From contig NZ_CP060719.1 in NCBI RefSeq assembly GCF_014396975.1, forward strand, positions 964,001 through 1,028,000: a DNA stretch of 64,000 nt, in the 5' to 3' direction. The notes below the pieces were generated by a model that searched no databases, had not been told where the DNA came from, and saw nothing but the letters and a program-made list of their open reading frames with translations. Both the position numbers and the translations under genes were made by a program. This stretch comes from Thermomonas carbonis (lineage in GTDB: Bacteria; Pseudomonadota; Gammaproteobacteria; Xanthomonadales; Xanthomonadaceae). Position 1 is the stretch's first letter. Each line of letters begins with the position of its first letter. Of the stretch, positions 1 to 10,341 are shown in pieces.

Positions 1-2163
<2,163 letters not shown>

Positions 2164-2191
2164 CGGCATTTCCGACCCGATGGAGTCTTCG

Positions 2192-3034
2192 ATGAGCAGG
2201 CACTTCGCCGTCTTCGGCACGCCGATCGCGCACTCGCTGTCGCCGCGCATCCACGCAGCCTTCGCCAGGCAGACCGGGATCGCGCTGGATTACGTGGCGA
2301 TCGAGGCTGGCCATGACGATTTCGCAATGCATCTGGCCGCGTTCGCCGACAACGGCGGCCACGGTGCCAATGTCACCCTGCCGCTGAAGGAATCCGCATT
2401 CGCCTTGTGCAGCAACACGAGCGAGCGGGCGCTTCGCGCCGGTGCAGTCAACACGCTGCTGCGCGATGGCGATGGCTGGCGCGGCGACAACACCGATGGC
2501 GCGGGCCTGCTGCGCGACCTCACGCAACGCAACGGACTGGATCTGCGCGGACGCCGGACGTTGATGCTCGGTGCGGGCGGCGCGGCGCGCGGGATCGCGC
2601 CGACCCTGCTGGATGCCGGCATCGATGCGCTGTACATCGTCAATCGCACGGCACAGAACGCCGACGCGCTGGCCGACCTGCTCGGCGATCCGAAGCGCGT
2701 GCATGCGCGCTATCTGGACGACCTGCCCGCGCTGGGCGAATTCGACCTGATCGTCAACGCGACATCGGCCACCCGCGGCGGCGAACTGCCGCATTTGCCG
2801 ATGTCGATGGTCGGTCGTCGCACCGCCGCGGTCGACCTGAGCTACGGCGAGGCGGCGATCCCGTTCCTCGCCTGGGCGCGGGCGAACCGCTGCCATGACG
2901 CGATCGACGGGCTCGGCATGCTGGTCGAACAGGCCGCCGGGAGTTTCGAGGTCTGGCACGGCGTGCGCCCGGACACCGACCTCGTGTACGCCGACCTGCG
3001 CGCGCATACCGATTCGCTGGTCACCGCCGACTGA
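2192..3034 (+). CDS. aroE: Shikimate dehydrogenase (NADP+)
   Basis: Reduces 3-dehydroshikimate to shikimate in the cytosolic aromatic amino acid pathway. The protein is 280 aa, a normal length. The N-terminal substrate domain carries the 'SLSPRIH' motif (15-21), catalytic K66 in NVTLPLKES, and D102 in GDNTDGAG. The Rossmann part has GAGGAARGI (127-135) and an 'NRTAQNA' cofactor motif. ATG 2192 was chosen over in-frame ATG 2180 because GGAG (2182-2185) is spaced 6 bp before 2192 and would lie inside the gene otherwise. It follows hemB by 28 bp and converges on the DUF58 operon. Confidence 0.96.
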   Translation: MSRHFAVFGTPIAHSLSPRIHAAFARQTGIALDYVAIEAGHDDFAMHLAAFADNGGHGANVTLPLKESAFALCSNTSERALRAGAVNTLLRDGDGWRGDNTDGAGLLRDLTQRNGLDLRGRRTLMLGAGGAARGIAPTLLDAGIDALYIVNRTAQNADALADLLGDPKRVHARYLDDLPALGEFDLIVNATSATRGGELPHLPMSMVGRRTAAVDLSYGEAAIPFLAWARANRCHDAIDGLGMLVEQAAGSFEVWHGVRPDTDLVYADLRAHTDSLVTAD

Positions 3035-3081
3035 AAGCGGTCGAGCCGCCTGCTGCAGCATGTCGTCTTGCAAGAATCGTC

Positions 3082-4383
3082 TTACAGCAAGCCGTCGCGC
3101 TTGACCGCCAGGTAGCGCTCCACCAGCGCGCCGGGCAATTGCTCGCAGGTCACGTCGAGCACACCGACTCGATGCGAGCGCAGGGCATCGTGCACGGCGG
3201 TGCGCTGGGCGATGTAGCGGGCCGCCGCACTCGCGCGCAATGCGCCGCGCAGGTCGCGTACGTCCTCGTCCAGTACGGCGTCCAGGGCTTCCTCGCGCAG
3301 GCTGGCGACCACCACGTGGTGGCGCTGCTGGAGCACGCGCACCGCGCCCAGCAGATCGTCGCTGTCCTCGTCGCGCAGGTTGGTGACCAGCATCACCAGA
3401 CTGCGCCGGCGATGCCGCTGCGACAGTTCGGTGGCGGCAGCGAGATAGTCGGTCGCCACTGGCCGTGGCTGCAGGTCATAAGTGCTGCGCAGGAACACGT
3501 CGATCGCGCCCATCCCGCGCTGCGGGGCGACCCAGCGACGCTCGCCGCCGCTGGCCAGCAGGCCCACCGCGTCGCCCTGGCGCAGGGCCAGGTAGGACAC
3601 CACCAACGCGGCGTTGAGGACATGGTCGAAATGGCTGAGGTCGCCGTCGCGGGCGAGCATCCGGCGGCCGGTGTCGATCACCATCAGCAGGTGCTGGTTG
3701 CGTTCGTCCTGGTATTCGCGCGAGATCAGCCGGCGCATGCGCGCGGTGGCCTTCCAGTCGACCTGGCGCAGGCTGTCGCCGACCCGGTAGTCGCGCATCT
3801 GGTGGAAGTCGGTGCCTTCGCCGCGACGCCGCTTCACGTGCGCGCCGACCGCGCGCGAGGCGGTTTCCGCACCCAGCAAGGCCAGCCGCGCCAGCGGCGC
3901 GAAATCCGGATACACCCGCACCGTGCGTTCCGCACCGACCACGCGCGCGCGCGTCCACAAGCGCCACGGCGAATGCAGGCGCAGGTGCACGCCCTCGAAG
4001 CGCGCATCGCCGCGTTCGGTCGGCCGCAACCCGTAGTCGAAGCGCGTGCTGGCGTCGGCCGCCAGCTGCAACCGGCGCGGCAAGCCGGTGGCGATCCAGC
4101 CGACCGGATGCAGGTCGTGCACATCGACCCGCTGCGCACGCGCGCCGGCATCCAGCACCAGGGTCACGTTGCGCTCCACGCCCAGCGGCAACGCGTCCGG
4201 CAGGCTGCGCGTCATCTCCGGCATCGGCTGGCGGACGATGCGCGCGGCATCGACCAGGGCGACCAGCAACAGCGACGCGCCGGCCGCCCACCATGCCGCC
4301 ACCGGCAGCACGCGGAAACTGGTCGCCAGACCCAGCAAGGCCCATCCCACGCAGCACAGCACCAGGGGCAGCGTCGGCCTCAC
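3082..4383 (-). CDS. DUF58 domain protein
   Basis: Last gene of a seven-gene minus-strand operon. The 433-aa product starts with two membrane helices (about residues 4-44), followed by a beta-rich region and the DUF58 core (KRRRGEGTDFHQMRDYRVGDSLRQVDW is its characteristic stretch, around 190-220), then a von Willebrand-A-like fold with 'MVIDTGRRM'. DUF58 proteins partner with MoxR ATPases in envelope stress or complex assembly. GTG 4383 overlaps the moxR stop (GTGA), which fixes the start and implies translational coupling. Exact function is not known. Confidence 0.9.
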   Translation of the reverse strand: MRPTLPLVLCCVGWALLGLATSFRVLPVAAWWAAGASLLLVALVDAARIVRQPMPEMTRSLPDALPLGVERNVTLVLDAGARAQRVDVHDLHPVGWIATGLPRRLQLAADASTRFDYGLRPTERGDARFEGVHLRLHSPWRLWTRARVVGAERTVRVYPDFAPLARLALLGAETASRAVGAHVKRRRGEGTDFHQMRDYRVGDSLRQVDWKATARMRRLISREYQDERNQHLLMVIDTGRRMLARDGDLSHFDHVLNAALVVSYLALRQGDAVGLLASGGERRWVAPQRGMGAIDVFLRSTYDLQPRPVATDYLAAATELSQRHRRRSLVMLVTNLRDEDSDDLLGAVRVLQQRHHVVVASLREEALDAVLDEDVRDLRGALRASAAARYIAQRTAVHDALRSHRVGVLDVTCEQLPGALVERYLAVKRDGLL

Positions 4384-5372
4384 TGACGCGGCGCGTCCAC
4401 CTTGGCCAGCAACGCATGCAACACATCGTCGGTCGACTGGCCCTCGATCTGCAGTTCCGGTGCCAGCGACACGCGATGGCGCAGCACCGGCTTGGCGATC
4501 TCGCGCAGGTCGTCCGGGGTGACGAAGTCGCGCCCGCCCAGCACCGCCTGCGCACGCGCGGCACGCACCAGCCCGATGCTGCCGCGCGGGCCCGCACCCA
4601 GCGAAATACCTGGCCATTTGCGCGTGGCCGCGGCGATCCGCACCGCGTAGTCGAGCACCGCCGCATCCACCCGCACCAGCGCAGTGCCGAGCTGCATGCC
4701 CAGCACCTCGTCATGGCTGGCGACGCGCTGTACCTGGCCGAGGTCGAAGTCCGAGGCCATGCGACCCTCGCTGACCGCGGCGACCATCCGCGTCTCGTCC
4801 GCCAGACTGGGGTAACCGATCAATACCTTCAGCAGGAAGCGGTCGAGCTGCGCCTCCGGCAACGGATAGGTGCCTTCCAGCTCCAACGGATTCTGCGTCG
4901 CCAGACACAGGAACGGCGGCGGCAGCGGGAAGCTTTTGCCTTCGATGGTCACCTGGCCTTCCTGCATCGCTTCCAGCAACGCGGACTGGGTCTTGGCCGG
5001 CGCGCGATTGATCTCGTCGGCCAGCAGGATGTTGGTGAACACCGGGCCCCTGCGCACCTCGAAGCGTTCCAGCTTGGGGTCGAACACGGCATGGCCGCTG
5101 ATGTCGCTGGGCATCAGGTCGGGAGTGAACTGCACGCGCGCGTGCGCGCAGCCCAGCGCCTGCGACAACGCGCGCACCAGCAGGGTCTTGCCCAGCCCGG
5201 GCACGCCTTCCAGCAACACATGGCCGCCGGCGAGCAGCGCCACCATCACCTGGTCGAGGGTGTCCTCCTGGCCGATGAAGGCCTTGCCGACTTCGGCGCG
5301 GATCGCGCTGGCGCGTTCGCCCAGCGCCTCGCCGACGAGCGGTGCGATGGACGGGGCGATGTCGATGCTCAT
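4380..5372 (-). CDS. MoxR-family AAA+ ATPase
   Basis: A 330-aa AAA+ ATPase thought to remodel or activate partner proteins such as VWA and DUF58 proteins. Walker A is GVPGLGKT (56-63). Walker B is ILLADE (115-120), followed by the family's INRAPAKTQSALLEAMQE. 'ATQNPLELEGTYPLPEAQLDRF' carries sensor 1 and the arginine-finger region. ATG 5372 overlaps the previous stop as ATGA, and its own stop overlaps DUF58, so all three are coupled. Confidence 0.95.
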   Translation of the reverse strand: MSIDIAPSIAPLVGEALGERASAIRAEVGKAFIGQEDTLDQVMVALLAGGHVLLEGVPGLGKTLLVRALSQALGCAHARVQFTPDLMPSDISGHAVFDPKLERFEVRRGPVFTNILLADEINRAPAKTQSALLEAMQEGQVTIEGKSFPLPPPFLCLATQNPLELEGTYPLPEAQLDRFLLKVLIGYPSLADETRMVAAVSEGRMASDFDLGQVQRVASHDEVLGMQLGTALVRVDAAVLDYAVRIAAATRKWPGISLGAGPRGSIGLVRAARAQAVLGGRDFVTPDDLREIAKPVLRHRVSLAPELQIEGQSTDDVLHALLAKVDAPRQ

Positions 5373-6490
5373 AAGCGTTTCCTCAGGTCGATCAGGCGGG
5401 CAATGCGATGACGGAATTCATTGGTGTCCACCGGCGGACGCGTATCCAGGGTGGCGCGCACCTGCGCGGCAGGAAGCTCGATGCGCGCTGCCAGCAGGGA
5501 CGCCTGGGTCTCGCCGTCCTGCGCGGCGGCGAGCGGGTCGCGGCGACGCAGATGGGCCAGCACGGCATCGCGCAGCGCGCGATGCAGCACGCCCAGCTTG
5601 CCGTAGCGCAGCAGTTGCTCGCCGCTGGCCTCGACATGCTCCAGCAGCGAGCGTCGCGGCGGCATCGGCGATGGCTGCAGCGGACCGAAGCGCTGCATGC
5701 GCATCCACAACCAGGCCAGCAATGCCAGCAGCAGCGGCAGCAGGAACGCCCACGCATGCGTCAGCAGCCAGCGCCACAGCGGCGGCATGTCCGCGGCATA
5801 CACCAGATGGAAGCGGCCCTTGCCCCAGTTCGGTGCCAGCAACTGGCGGGCGAAGGCCAGGTGCGGGCCTTCGTCCAGGCTGCTGTTGTCGATCATGTCC
5901 ATGTCGCCGAGCAGGTCGACGCTGCCGTCGCCATACGGGAAACGCGCGAACACGTGGTGGCCGTCGCGGGTACGCCAGGCCGCGGAGACCTCGGCGTCCT
6001 CGGCCAGTTCGAAACGCGGCGCGCGGCAGAACTCCACGTGGTCGTCCTGGCGGGGCACGAACAGATCCATGCAATGCGGATCGAGCAGTTCCGGTTCGAT
6101 CGGCAGCCAGTCCGCCAGGTCGCCGGCAAAGGATTCTTCCGGTTGCCACGACGGCAGCCGCAGCACCAGATGCCCGCCGTCTTCAGCGAACCGGAACAGC
6201 GCTTCCAACTGGTCGTAACCGAGCAAACGCGGATCGCTGTAGACCAGCAGGGTGTCGCCGGCGGCCAGGGCCATCTCGTCCAGTTGCAGGCGCTGGCGCG
6301 ATTCCACGCGTTGTCCCTCGGCGCGCAGGGCCAGCTTGAGCCCGTACAGCGGGTTGTAGCTGGCCTCGCCGCGTGGCGGCAGCGGGATGGTCGTCTCCAC
6401 GCGGTGGTGGGTGACCAGGAACCAGGCCACGCCGGCGGCGATGATGGCGAGCGCCAGCAACCACGGCAACGCGGTGCGTGTGCGGCTCAT
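5369..6490 (-). CDS. DUF4350 domain membrane protein
   Basis: A 373-aa protein with an N-terminal helix (about 8-25), a ~200-residue extracytoplasmic part and a second helix (about 235-258, WAFLLPLLLALLAWLWM), then a cytosolic tail. The outer part has a glutamine-amidotransferase-like beginning typical of DUF4350 ('YNPLYGLKLALRAEGQRV ... GDTLLVYSDPR'). ATG 6490 overlaps the upstream stop (ATGA) and is preferred over ATG 6499. The family is found in MoxR/DUF58 operons; its biochemical role is not established. Confidence 0.88.
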   Translation of the reverse strand: MSRTRTALPWLLALAIIAAGVAWFLVTHHRVETTIPLPPRGEASYNPLYGLKLALRAEGQRVESRQRLQLDEMALAAGDTLLVYSDPRLLGYDQLEALFRFAEDGGHLVLRLPSWQPEESFAGDLADWLPIEPELLDPHCMDLFVPRQDDHVEFCRAPRFELAEDAEVSAAWRTRDGHHVFARFPYGDGSVDLLGDMDMIDNSSLDEGPHLAFARQLLAPNWGKGRFHLVYAADMPPLWRWLLTHAWAFLLPLLLALLAWLWMRMQRFGPLQPSPMPPRRSLLEHVEASGEQLLRYGKLGVLHRALRDAVLAHLRRRDPLAAAQDGETQASLLAARIELPAAQVRATLDTRPPVDTNEFRHRIARLIDLRKRL

Positions 6491-8073
6491 GCGGCCCACC
6501 CGAAGCGCCCGCCCAGGCCCGCCAGCAGGCCCTCGAAATCACCGTCATCCGGCAAACGCTCGGCATAGGCCGCGTACTGCCACACGCGGACCATCCGGCC
6601 GAAGGCATCGCGGTCCTCCTGGTCGCGCAGGCCGCGCGCGGCGCGCAGGCATTCGGCCTCGGTGGCGCCCGGCACCAGCACCGCGCCGGTGCGCGCGACC
6701 ATGCCGGCCACGCTGGCGCGATACAGCAGCGCCAATGCGCGACGCTTGCGGCCGTCCTGCCAGAGCTGGCGCGCGGCCCCTGCGATGTCGTCCGGCAATG
6801 CATCTGGCGAGAGATGCGGTTCGCTGGCCACCGGCGTGGCCGCACTGCGCGGCGGCGGCGCGATCCCGCGCAGCCACGGCCACCACTGCCGATGGCTGAC
6901 CACGACCAGGCCGACCAGCAAGGCCGCCAGCAACCACAGCCCGTATTCGCCGATCGCCGCGATGATCTTGCCGAAGATGGCCGGGAACTTGCCCGGTTTG
7001 CGCGGCTCGCCGGGCTTCGCCGGCTTGCGTCGCTCCCAGTGCTTGTCGGTGCGCTTCGGCGACAGCAACGGATCGGCATACGCGCGTTCGACCGCCTTGT
7101 CGAAGCGGGCCGGATCCTGCACCTGCGGGAACACCATCGGCAGCGTGGGCGGCTGGGTGGCGCTGGACTTCTTGTTGTCGGTCTTGGCTGCTGGCTTGGG
7201 CGCGTGCTTTGGTGTGGGCGTGGGTGCGGCATCAGCCGGCGTGGTCGGCGCCTGCTGCGCCTGTGCGGCCTTCGGCATCGACAGGCCCAGCACGCAGGCC
7301 ACCAGCAACAACGGCAGCAGCGCCTGCAGGCGACGACGCATCCGCCGGAACGCGATTTCGATATCCCAGCCTTCGATCTGGGTGCGCCGGTCCAGGTACA
7401 GGCCGAAACCTGCACCCACGTAGAACGGCTCGATCAGGCTGACCGCCAGCCACGCCACCGCATTGCCGGCCAGGTGCACCCACGGCGGCGGTTCCTCGGT
7501 CAGCAGCGCCCACATGGCCCGCGCCGATTCCGACATGAATTCGACCGGCACGAACACCATCACCAGTGCGTACGCGCCGAACAGCAGCGCGGCCTCGAAC
7601 CCGATGCACACCAGAGTCGACAGGAAGGCGGTGCCGCGCACCGAACCGCCGATCACCCGTCGTCGCGGGCCGGGATTGGCGCCGCCTTCGAGCAGGTCGA
7701 CCGGCAGGTACAGCGCGCGGGTCGGTCCCAGCCGCCGCCAGGTCAGGTAGGCCGGCATCGCCCGCCAGGCCCATGTGCGTTGCGCGGCCAGGGTCGCGCG
7801 CACGCCGGGGGCTTCGCCGAACAGCGACTGCGACAGTACGAACAGCGGGATCCGGTCGAACACCGGCTTCAGCCACCACATCGCCAGTCCCATCCACGGC
7901 AACAACCCGGTGAACCAGCCGATCGCGTTCACCACCGCGAACACCGGCAGGGTCACCAGCAGCCACGGCAACCAGATGGCCCGCGCATGCGTGCGCACCA
8001 GCGCGGTGCCCAGCTCCATCGCCTCCCAAGGCGAGCGCGGGCGCAATTCCACCCGCGGCTGGTCAAGGCGCAT
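6487..8073 (-). CDS. DUF4129 domain membrane protein
   Basis: A 528-aa protein. The first ~260 residues contain several membrane helices. A proline/alanine/lysine-rich linker follows (about 275-330), then one more helix (about 370-390, LWLLAALLVGLVVV) and a C-terminal DUF4129 helical domain ending near RFGWAA. DUF4129 has a distant resemblance to transglutaminase-associated domains. Its start (ATG 8073) overlaps the SpoIIM-like gene by 11 bp and its end overlaps the DUF4350 gene. It belongs to the MoxR operon; function is unassigned. Confidence 0.85.
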   Translation of the reverse strand: MRLDQPRVELRPRSPWEAMELGTALVRTHARAIWLPWLLVTLPVFAVVNAIGWFTGLLPWMGLAMWWLKPVFDRIPLFVLSQSLFGEAPGVRATLAAQRTWAWRAMPAYLTWRRLGPTRALYLPVDLLEGGANPGPRRRVIGGSVRGTAFLSTLVCIGFEAALLFGAYALVMVFVPVEFMSESARAMWALLTEEPPPWVHLAGNAVAWLAVSLIEPFYVGAGFGLYLDRRTQIEGWDIEIAFRRMRRRLQALLPLLLVACVLGLSMPKAAQAQQAPTTPADAAPTPTPKHAPKPAAKTDNKKSSATQPPTLPMVFPQVQDPARFDKAVERAYADPLLSPKRTDKHWERRKPAKPGEPRKPGKFPAIFGKIIAAIGEYGLWLLAALLVGLVVVSHRQWWPWLRGIAPPPRSAATPVASEPHLSPDALPDDIAGAARQLWQDGRKRRALALLYRASVAGMVARTGAVLVPGATEAECLRAARGLRDQEDRDAFGRMVRVWQYAAYAERLPDDGDFEGLLAGLGGRFGWAA

Positions 8074-9055
8074 GCCGGTCCCTCCCGCCGAACCACAGCC
8101 ACGCGATCACCAGCGCCCACAGCGCGCCGCCCACCGAATACTTGCCCCAGGCCGGGATCCAGCCGATCGACGACCAGAACGCCTCGATGAAAGCCGCGGC
8201 CAGCAGCATCGCGAACACGCCCAGGCACAGCCGCGCGCCGCGACGGCCGCCCTCGACCAGCGCATCCACGCGGCGACGGCGACCGGGCGCGATCAGGTCC
8301 AGGCCCAGCCGCAGGCCCGCGCCACCGGCGATCACGATCGCGCTGAGCTCGAACGCGGAATGCCCGGCGACGAAGCGCCAGAACGGATCGCCATGTCCGG
8401 TCGCCTGCAGGTGCCCGGCCACGCCGCCGATGAACACCCCGTTGAAGGACAGCGCCAGCGCCGGACCCACGCCGGCCAGCAGGCCGCTGGCAAAGGTGCG
8501 CAGGCCGATGCTGATGTTGTTGAAGATGTAGTAGCCGAACATCATCAGGTCGGACTCGGCGGCGCGCCCCAGCGTGGCCTTGGCCGGGTCGTACATCGCC
8601 TCCATCTCCGCTACCTGCTGCGCGCCCATCAGGGTGTGGATCAGTTCCGGCTTGACCTGCACGCCGATGAAGCTGGCCACCAGCGGGATCGCGAACAGCG
8701 CCAGCGCGGCCCACATCACCCCGGCTTCCGCACGCACCAGCCGCGGCATGTCGGCCGCGAAAAACTCGAACGCGCGCTGCCAACGCGGCAGCGGCGGCCG
8801 GTACATCAGCGCATGGCCACGCTGCATCAGTTCCTGCAGGCGCGCGACCAGTTGCGGGCTGTAGCCGCGGCGACGGGCCAGGCCCAGTTGCTGGCAGACG
8901 CGGCGATACGCCGCCGGCACGTCTTCGTCCGCCAGTCCACGCCAGCTGCGATCGGCGCGCGCACGCCGCGGCCGCGCGCCGCGTGCATCCAGCCATTGCT
9001 CGAAGGCCTGCCATTCGGCCTCGTGGCGGACGATGAAGTGTTCCTGCCGGATCAT
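8063..9055 (-). CDS. SpoIIM-like (stage II sporulation protein M family) membrane protein
   Basis: A 330-aa integral membrane protein. A soluble N-terminal helical part (1-105) precedes about six helices, including the family stretch 'FGYYIFNNISIGLRTFASGLLAGVGPA' and 'GHSAFELSAIVIAGGAGLRLG' (G-H-S/G-x-x-E-L). Outside spore formers, such proteins occur in MoxR/DUF58/RDD operons with unknown roles, so sporulation is not implied. ATG 9055 lies 4 bp after the RDD stop. Confidence 0.88.
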   Translation of the reverse strand: MIRQEHFIVRHEAEWQAFEQWLDARGARPRRARADRSWRGLADEDVPAAYRRVCQQLGLARRRGYSPQLVARLQELMQRGHALMYRPPLPRWQRAFEFFAADMPRLVRAEAGVMWAALALFAIPLVASFIGVQVKPELIHTLMGAQQVAEMEAMYDPAKATLGRAAESDLMMFGYYIFNNISIGLRTFASGLLAGVGPALALSFNGVFIGGVAGHLQATGHGDPFWRFVAGHSAFELSAIVIAGGAGLRLGLDLIAPGRRRRVDALVEGGRRGARLCLGVFAMLLAAAFIEAFWSSIGWIPAWGKYSVGGALWALVIAWLWFGGRDRHAP

Positions 9056-9059
9056 CGCC

Positions 9060-9740
9060 TCAGCGCTTCCCGAGCAGCCAATGGGCGATGCCGGCCAGCC
9101 GGTGCACGCCCTCGCCACCCTGCGCGCCGGTGGCGGGCGCGGCGATGTCGGCCAGCTCCTGCTGGCGCTCCGGTGTCAACCGCGGCGCGCGCTCGGCAAA
9201 GGCGACGATCGCCGCCTGTTCCTCCGGGCGCAACGGCAGCACCGGTGCCATCACGCCGTCGGCGGCCATGACCGACAACGGGCGGGACTTCGGCACGTGC
9301 ACGACCATGGTGCCGGCAACCAGGTCGCCCAGCCGCCGTCCCCACGGATCGAACAGCCCGCTCACCAGGCCGCAGGCGTAACCGAACGGCAGCATGTCCA
9401 CCGTGCGCATCAAATTGCGCACGCACGCGGCCAGCCAGCCCACCGGCGCGCCGTCGCTGGAGACCACCCGCAGGTCCAGCGCGCGCTTGCCCGGCGTCTG
9501 TCCGTCGAACAGGCCCTCGCACAGGATCGGATACAGCCAGAACAGGGCGAACAGGATCAGCAGGTAAACGCCCATGCCGGCCTTGTCGAACGCGCCCAGC
9601 ACCATCGACGCCGCCAGCAGCAACCCCATGCGAATGCCGAAGTCGATCAGCCACGCCAGCGCGCGCGGCACCGGCCCCGCCGCCGGCAGCCGCAGCGCCA
9701 CGCCTTCGGGCGTATGCACCTCGCGGACGGTATCCAGCAT
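9060..9740 (-). CDS. RDD family membrane protein
   Basis: A 226-aa protein with an RDD domain: 'RALAWLIDFGIRMGLLLAAS' in the first helix contains the Arg...Asp pattern, and later helices follow 'FDGQTPGKRALDLRVVSSDG', the second family signature. The C-terminal ~60 residues are soluble (RPEEQAAIVAFAERAPRLT). ATG 9740 overlaps the carbonic anhydrase stop as TGATG. Function (possibly transport) is unproven in the family. Confidence 0.9.
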   Translation of the reverse strand: MLDTVREVHTPEGVALRLPAAGPVPRALAWLIDFGIRMGLLLAASMVLGAFDKAGMGVYLLILFALFWLYPILCEGLFDGQTPGKRALDLRVVSSDGAPVGWLAACVRNLMRTVDMLPFGYACGLVSGLFDPWGRRLGDLVAGTMVVHVPKSRPLSVMAADGVMAPVLPLRPEEQAAIVAFAERAPRLTPERQQELADIAAPATGAQGGEGVHRLAGIAHWLLGKR

Positions 9741-10294
9741 CAGGCGTGCGCGGTCAGGTAGTGGTCCTTCAGGCGCACGTAGTGCCCGGCGCTGTAGTAC
9801 AGCGCTTCGATCTCGGCATCACTGAGCATGCGGACTTTCTTGCCCGGGTTGCCCAGCCAGAGTTCGCCCTCGCCGACCACTTTTCCGGGGGCGATGAGCG
9901 CGCCGGCACCGACGAAGCCATGCTTCTTCACCACCGCGCCATCCAGCACGATCGCGCCCATGCCGATCAGCACCGCGTCCTCGATCCGGCAGGCGTGGAT
10001 GATCGCCTTGTGGCCGATGGTCACATCCTCGCCGATCACCGTGGCAAAGCCGCCGAGCTTGGCGTGCGGGCCGTCGTGGCTGACGTGGATCACGCTGCCG
10101 TCCTGCACATTGGTGCGCGCGCCGATGCGGATGAAATTCACATCGCCGCGGACGATCGTGCCGGGCCAGATCGACACGTCATCGCCCAGCACCACGTCGC
10201 CGATCACGGTCGCGGCGGGATCGACATAGGCGCGCTGGCCCACGGTCGGCAGGATGTCGCGATACGGGCGCAGCACGGGCGTGTTCGAGGTCAT
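9740..10294 (-). CDS. Gamma-class carbonic anhydrase family protein (YrdA-like)
   Basis: A 184-aa left-handed beta-helix protein made of hexapeptide repeats ('DPAATVIGDVVLGDDVSIWP'). Three histidines match the zinc ligands of gamma carbonic anhydrases: H73 (HVSHDG), H95 (TIGHK) and H100 (IIHAC). R50 and Q64 ('RGDVNFIRIG...NVQDG') are also typical. Many YrdA-type members show little activity, so catalysis is not certain. It is the first gene of the operon; TAGAAT lies 5 bp before ATG 10294, suggesting a leaderless mRNA. Confidence 0.92.
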   Translation of the reverse strand: MTSNTPVLRPYRDILPTVGQRAYVDPAATVIGDVVLGDDVSIWPGTIVRGDVNFIRIGARTNVQDGSVIHVSHDGPHAKLGGFATVIGEDVTIGHKAIIHACRIEDAVLIGMGAIVLDGAVVKKHGFVGAGALIAPGKVVGEGELWLGNPGKKVRMLSDAEIEALYYSAGHYVRLKDHYLTAHA

Positions 10295-10299
10295 GGCCC

Positions 10300-10305
10300 A
10301 TTCTA
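10300..10305 (-). promoter_or_regulatory. -10-like hexamer of the gamma-CA/MoxR operon
   Basis: On the minus strand TAGAAT is followed by GGGCC and then ATG 10294. No Shine-Dalgarno sequence is present. Confidence 0.45.
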
Positions 10306-10329
10306 GCGGCCACGCCCGCGGTGCCGGTC

Positions 10330-10335
10330 TACACT
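10330..10335 (+). promoter_or_regulatory. -10-like hexamer of the aldehyde dehydrogenase gene
   Basis: TACACT ends 6 bp before ATG 10342, with no ribosome-binding site between. It faces away from the gamma-CA -10 hexamer 25 bp away, making a compact divergent promoter region. Confidence 0.45.
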
Positions 10336-10341
10336 CGCCGC

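Noticed and set aside
8063..9055. Sporulation function for the SpoIIM-like protein
   Set aside because: The family is widespread in non-sporulating bacteria within MoxR/DUF58 operons; the context here is the latter.
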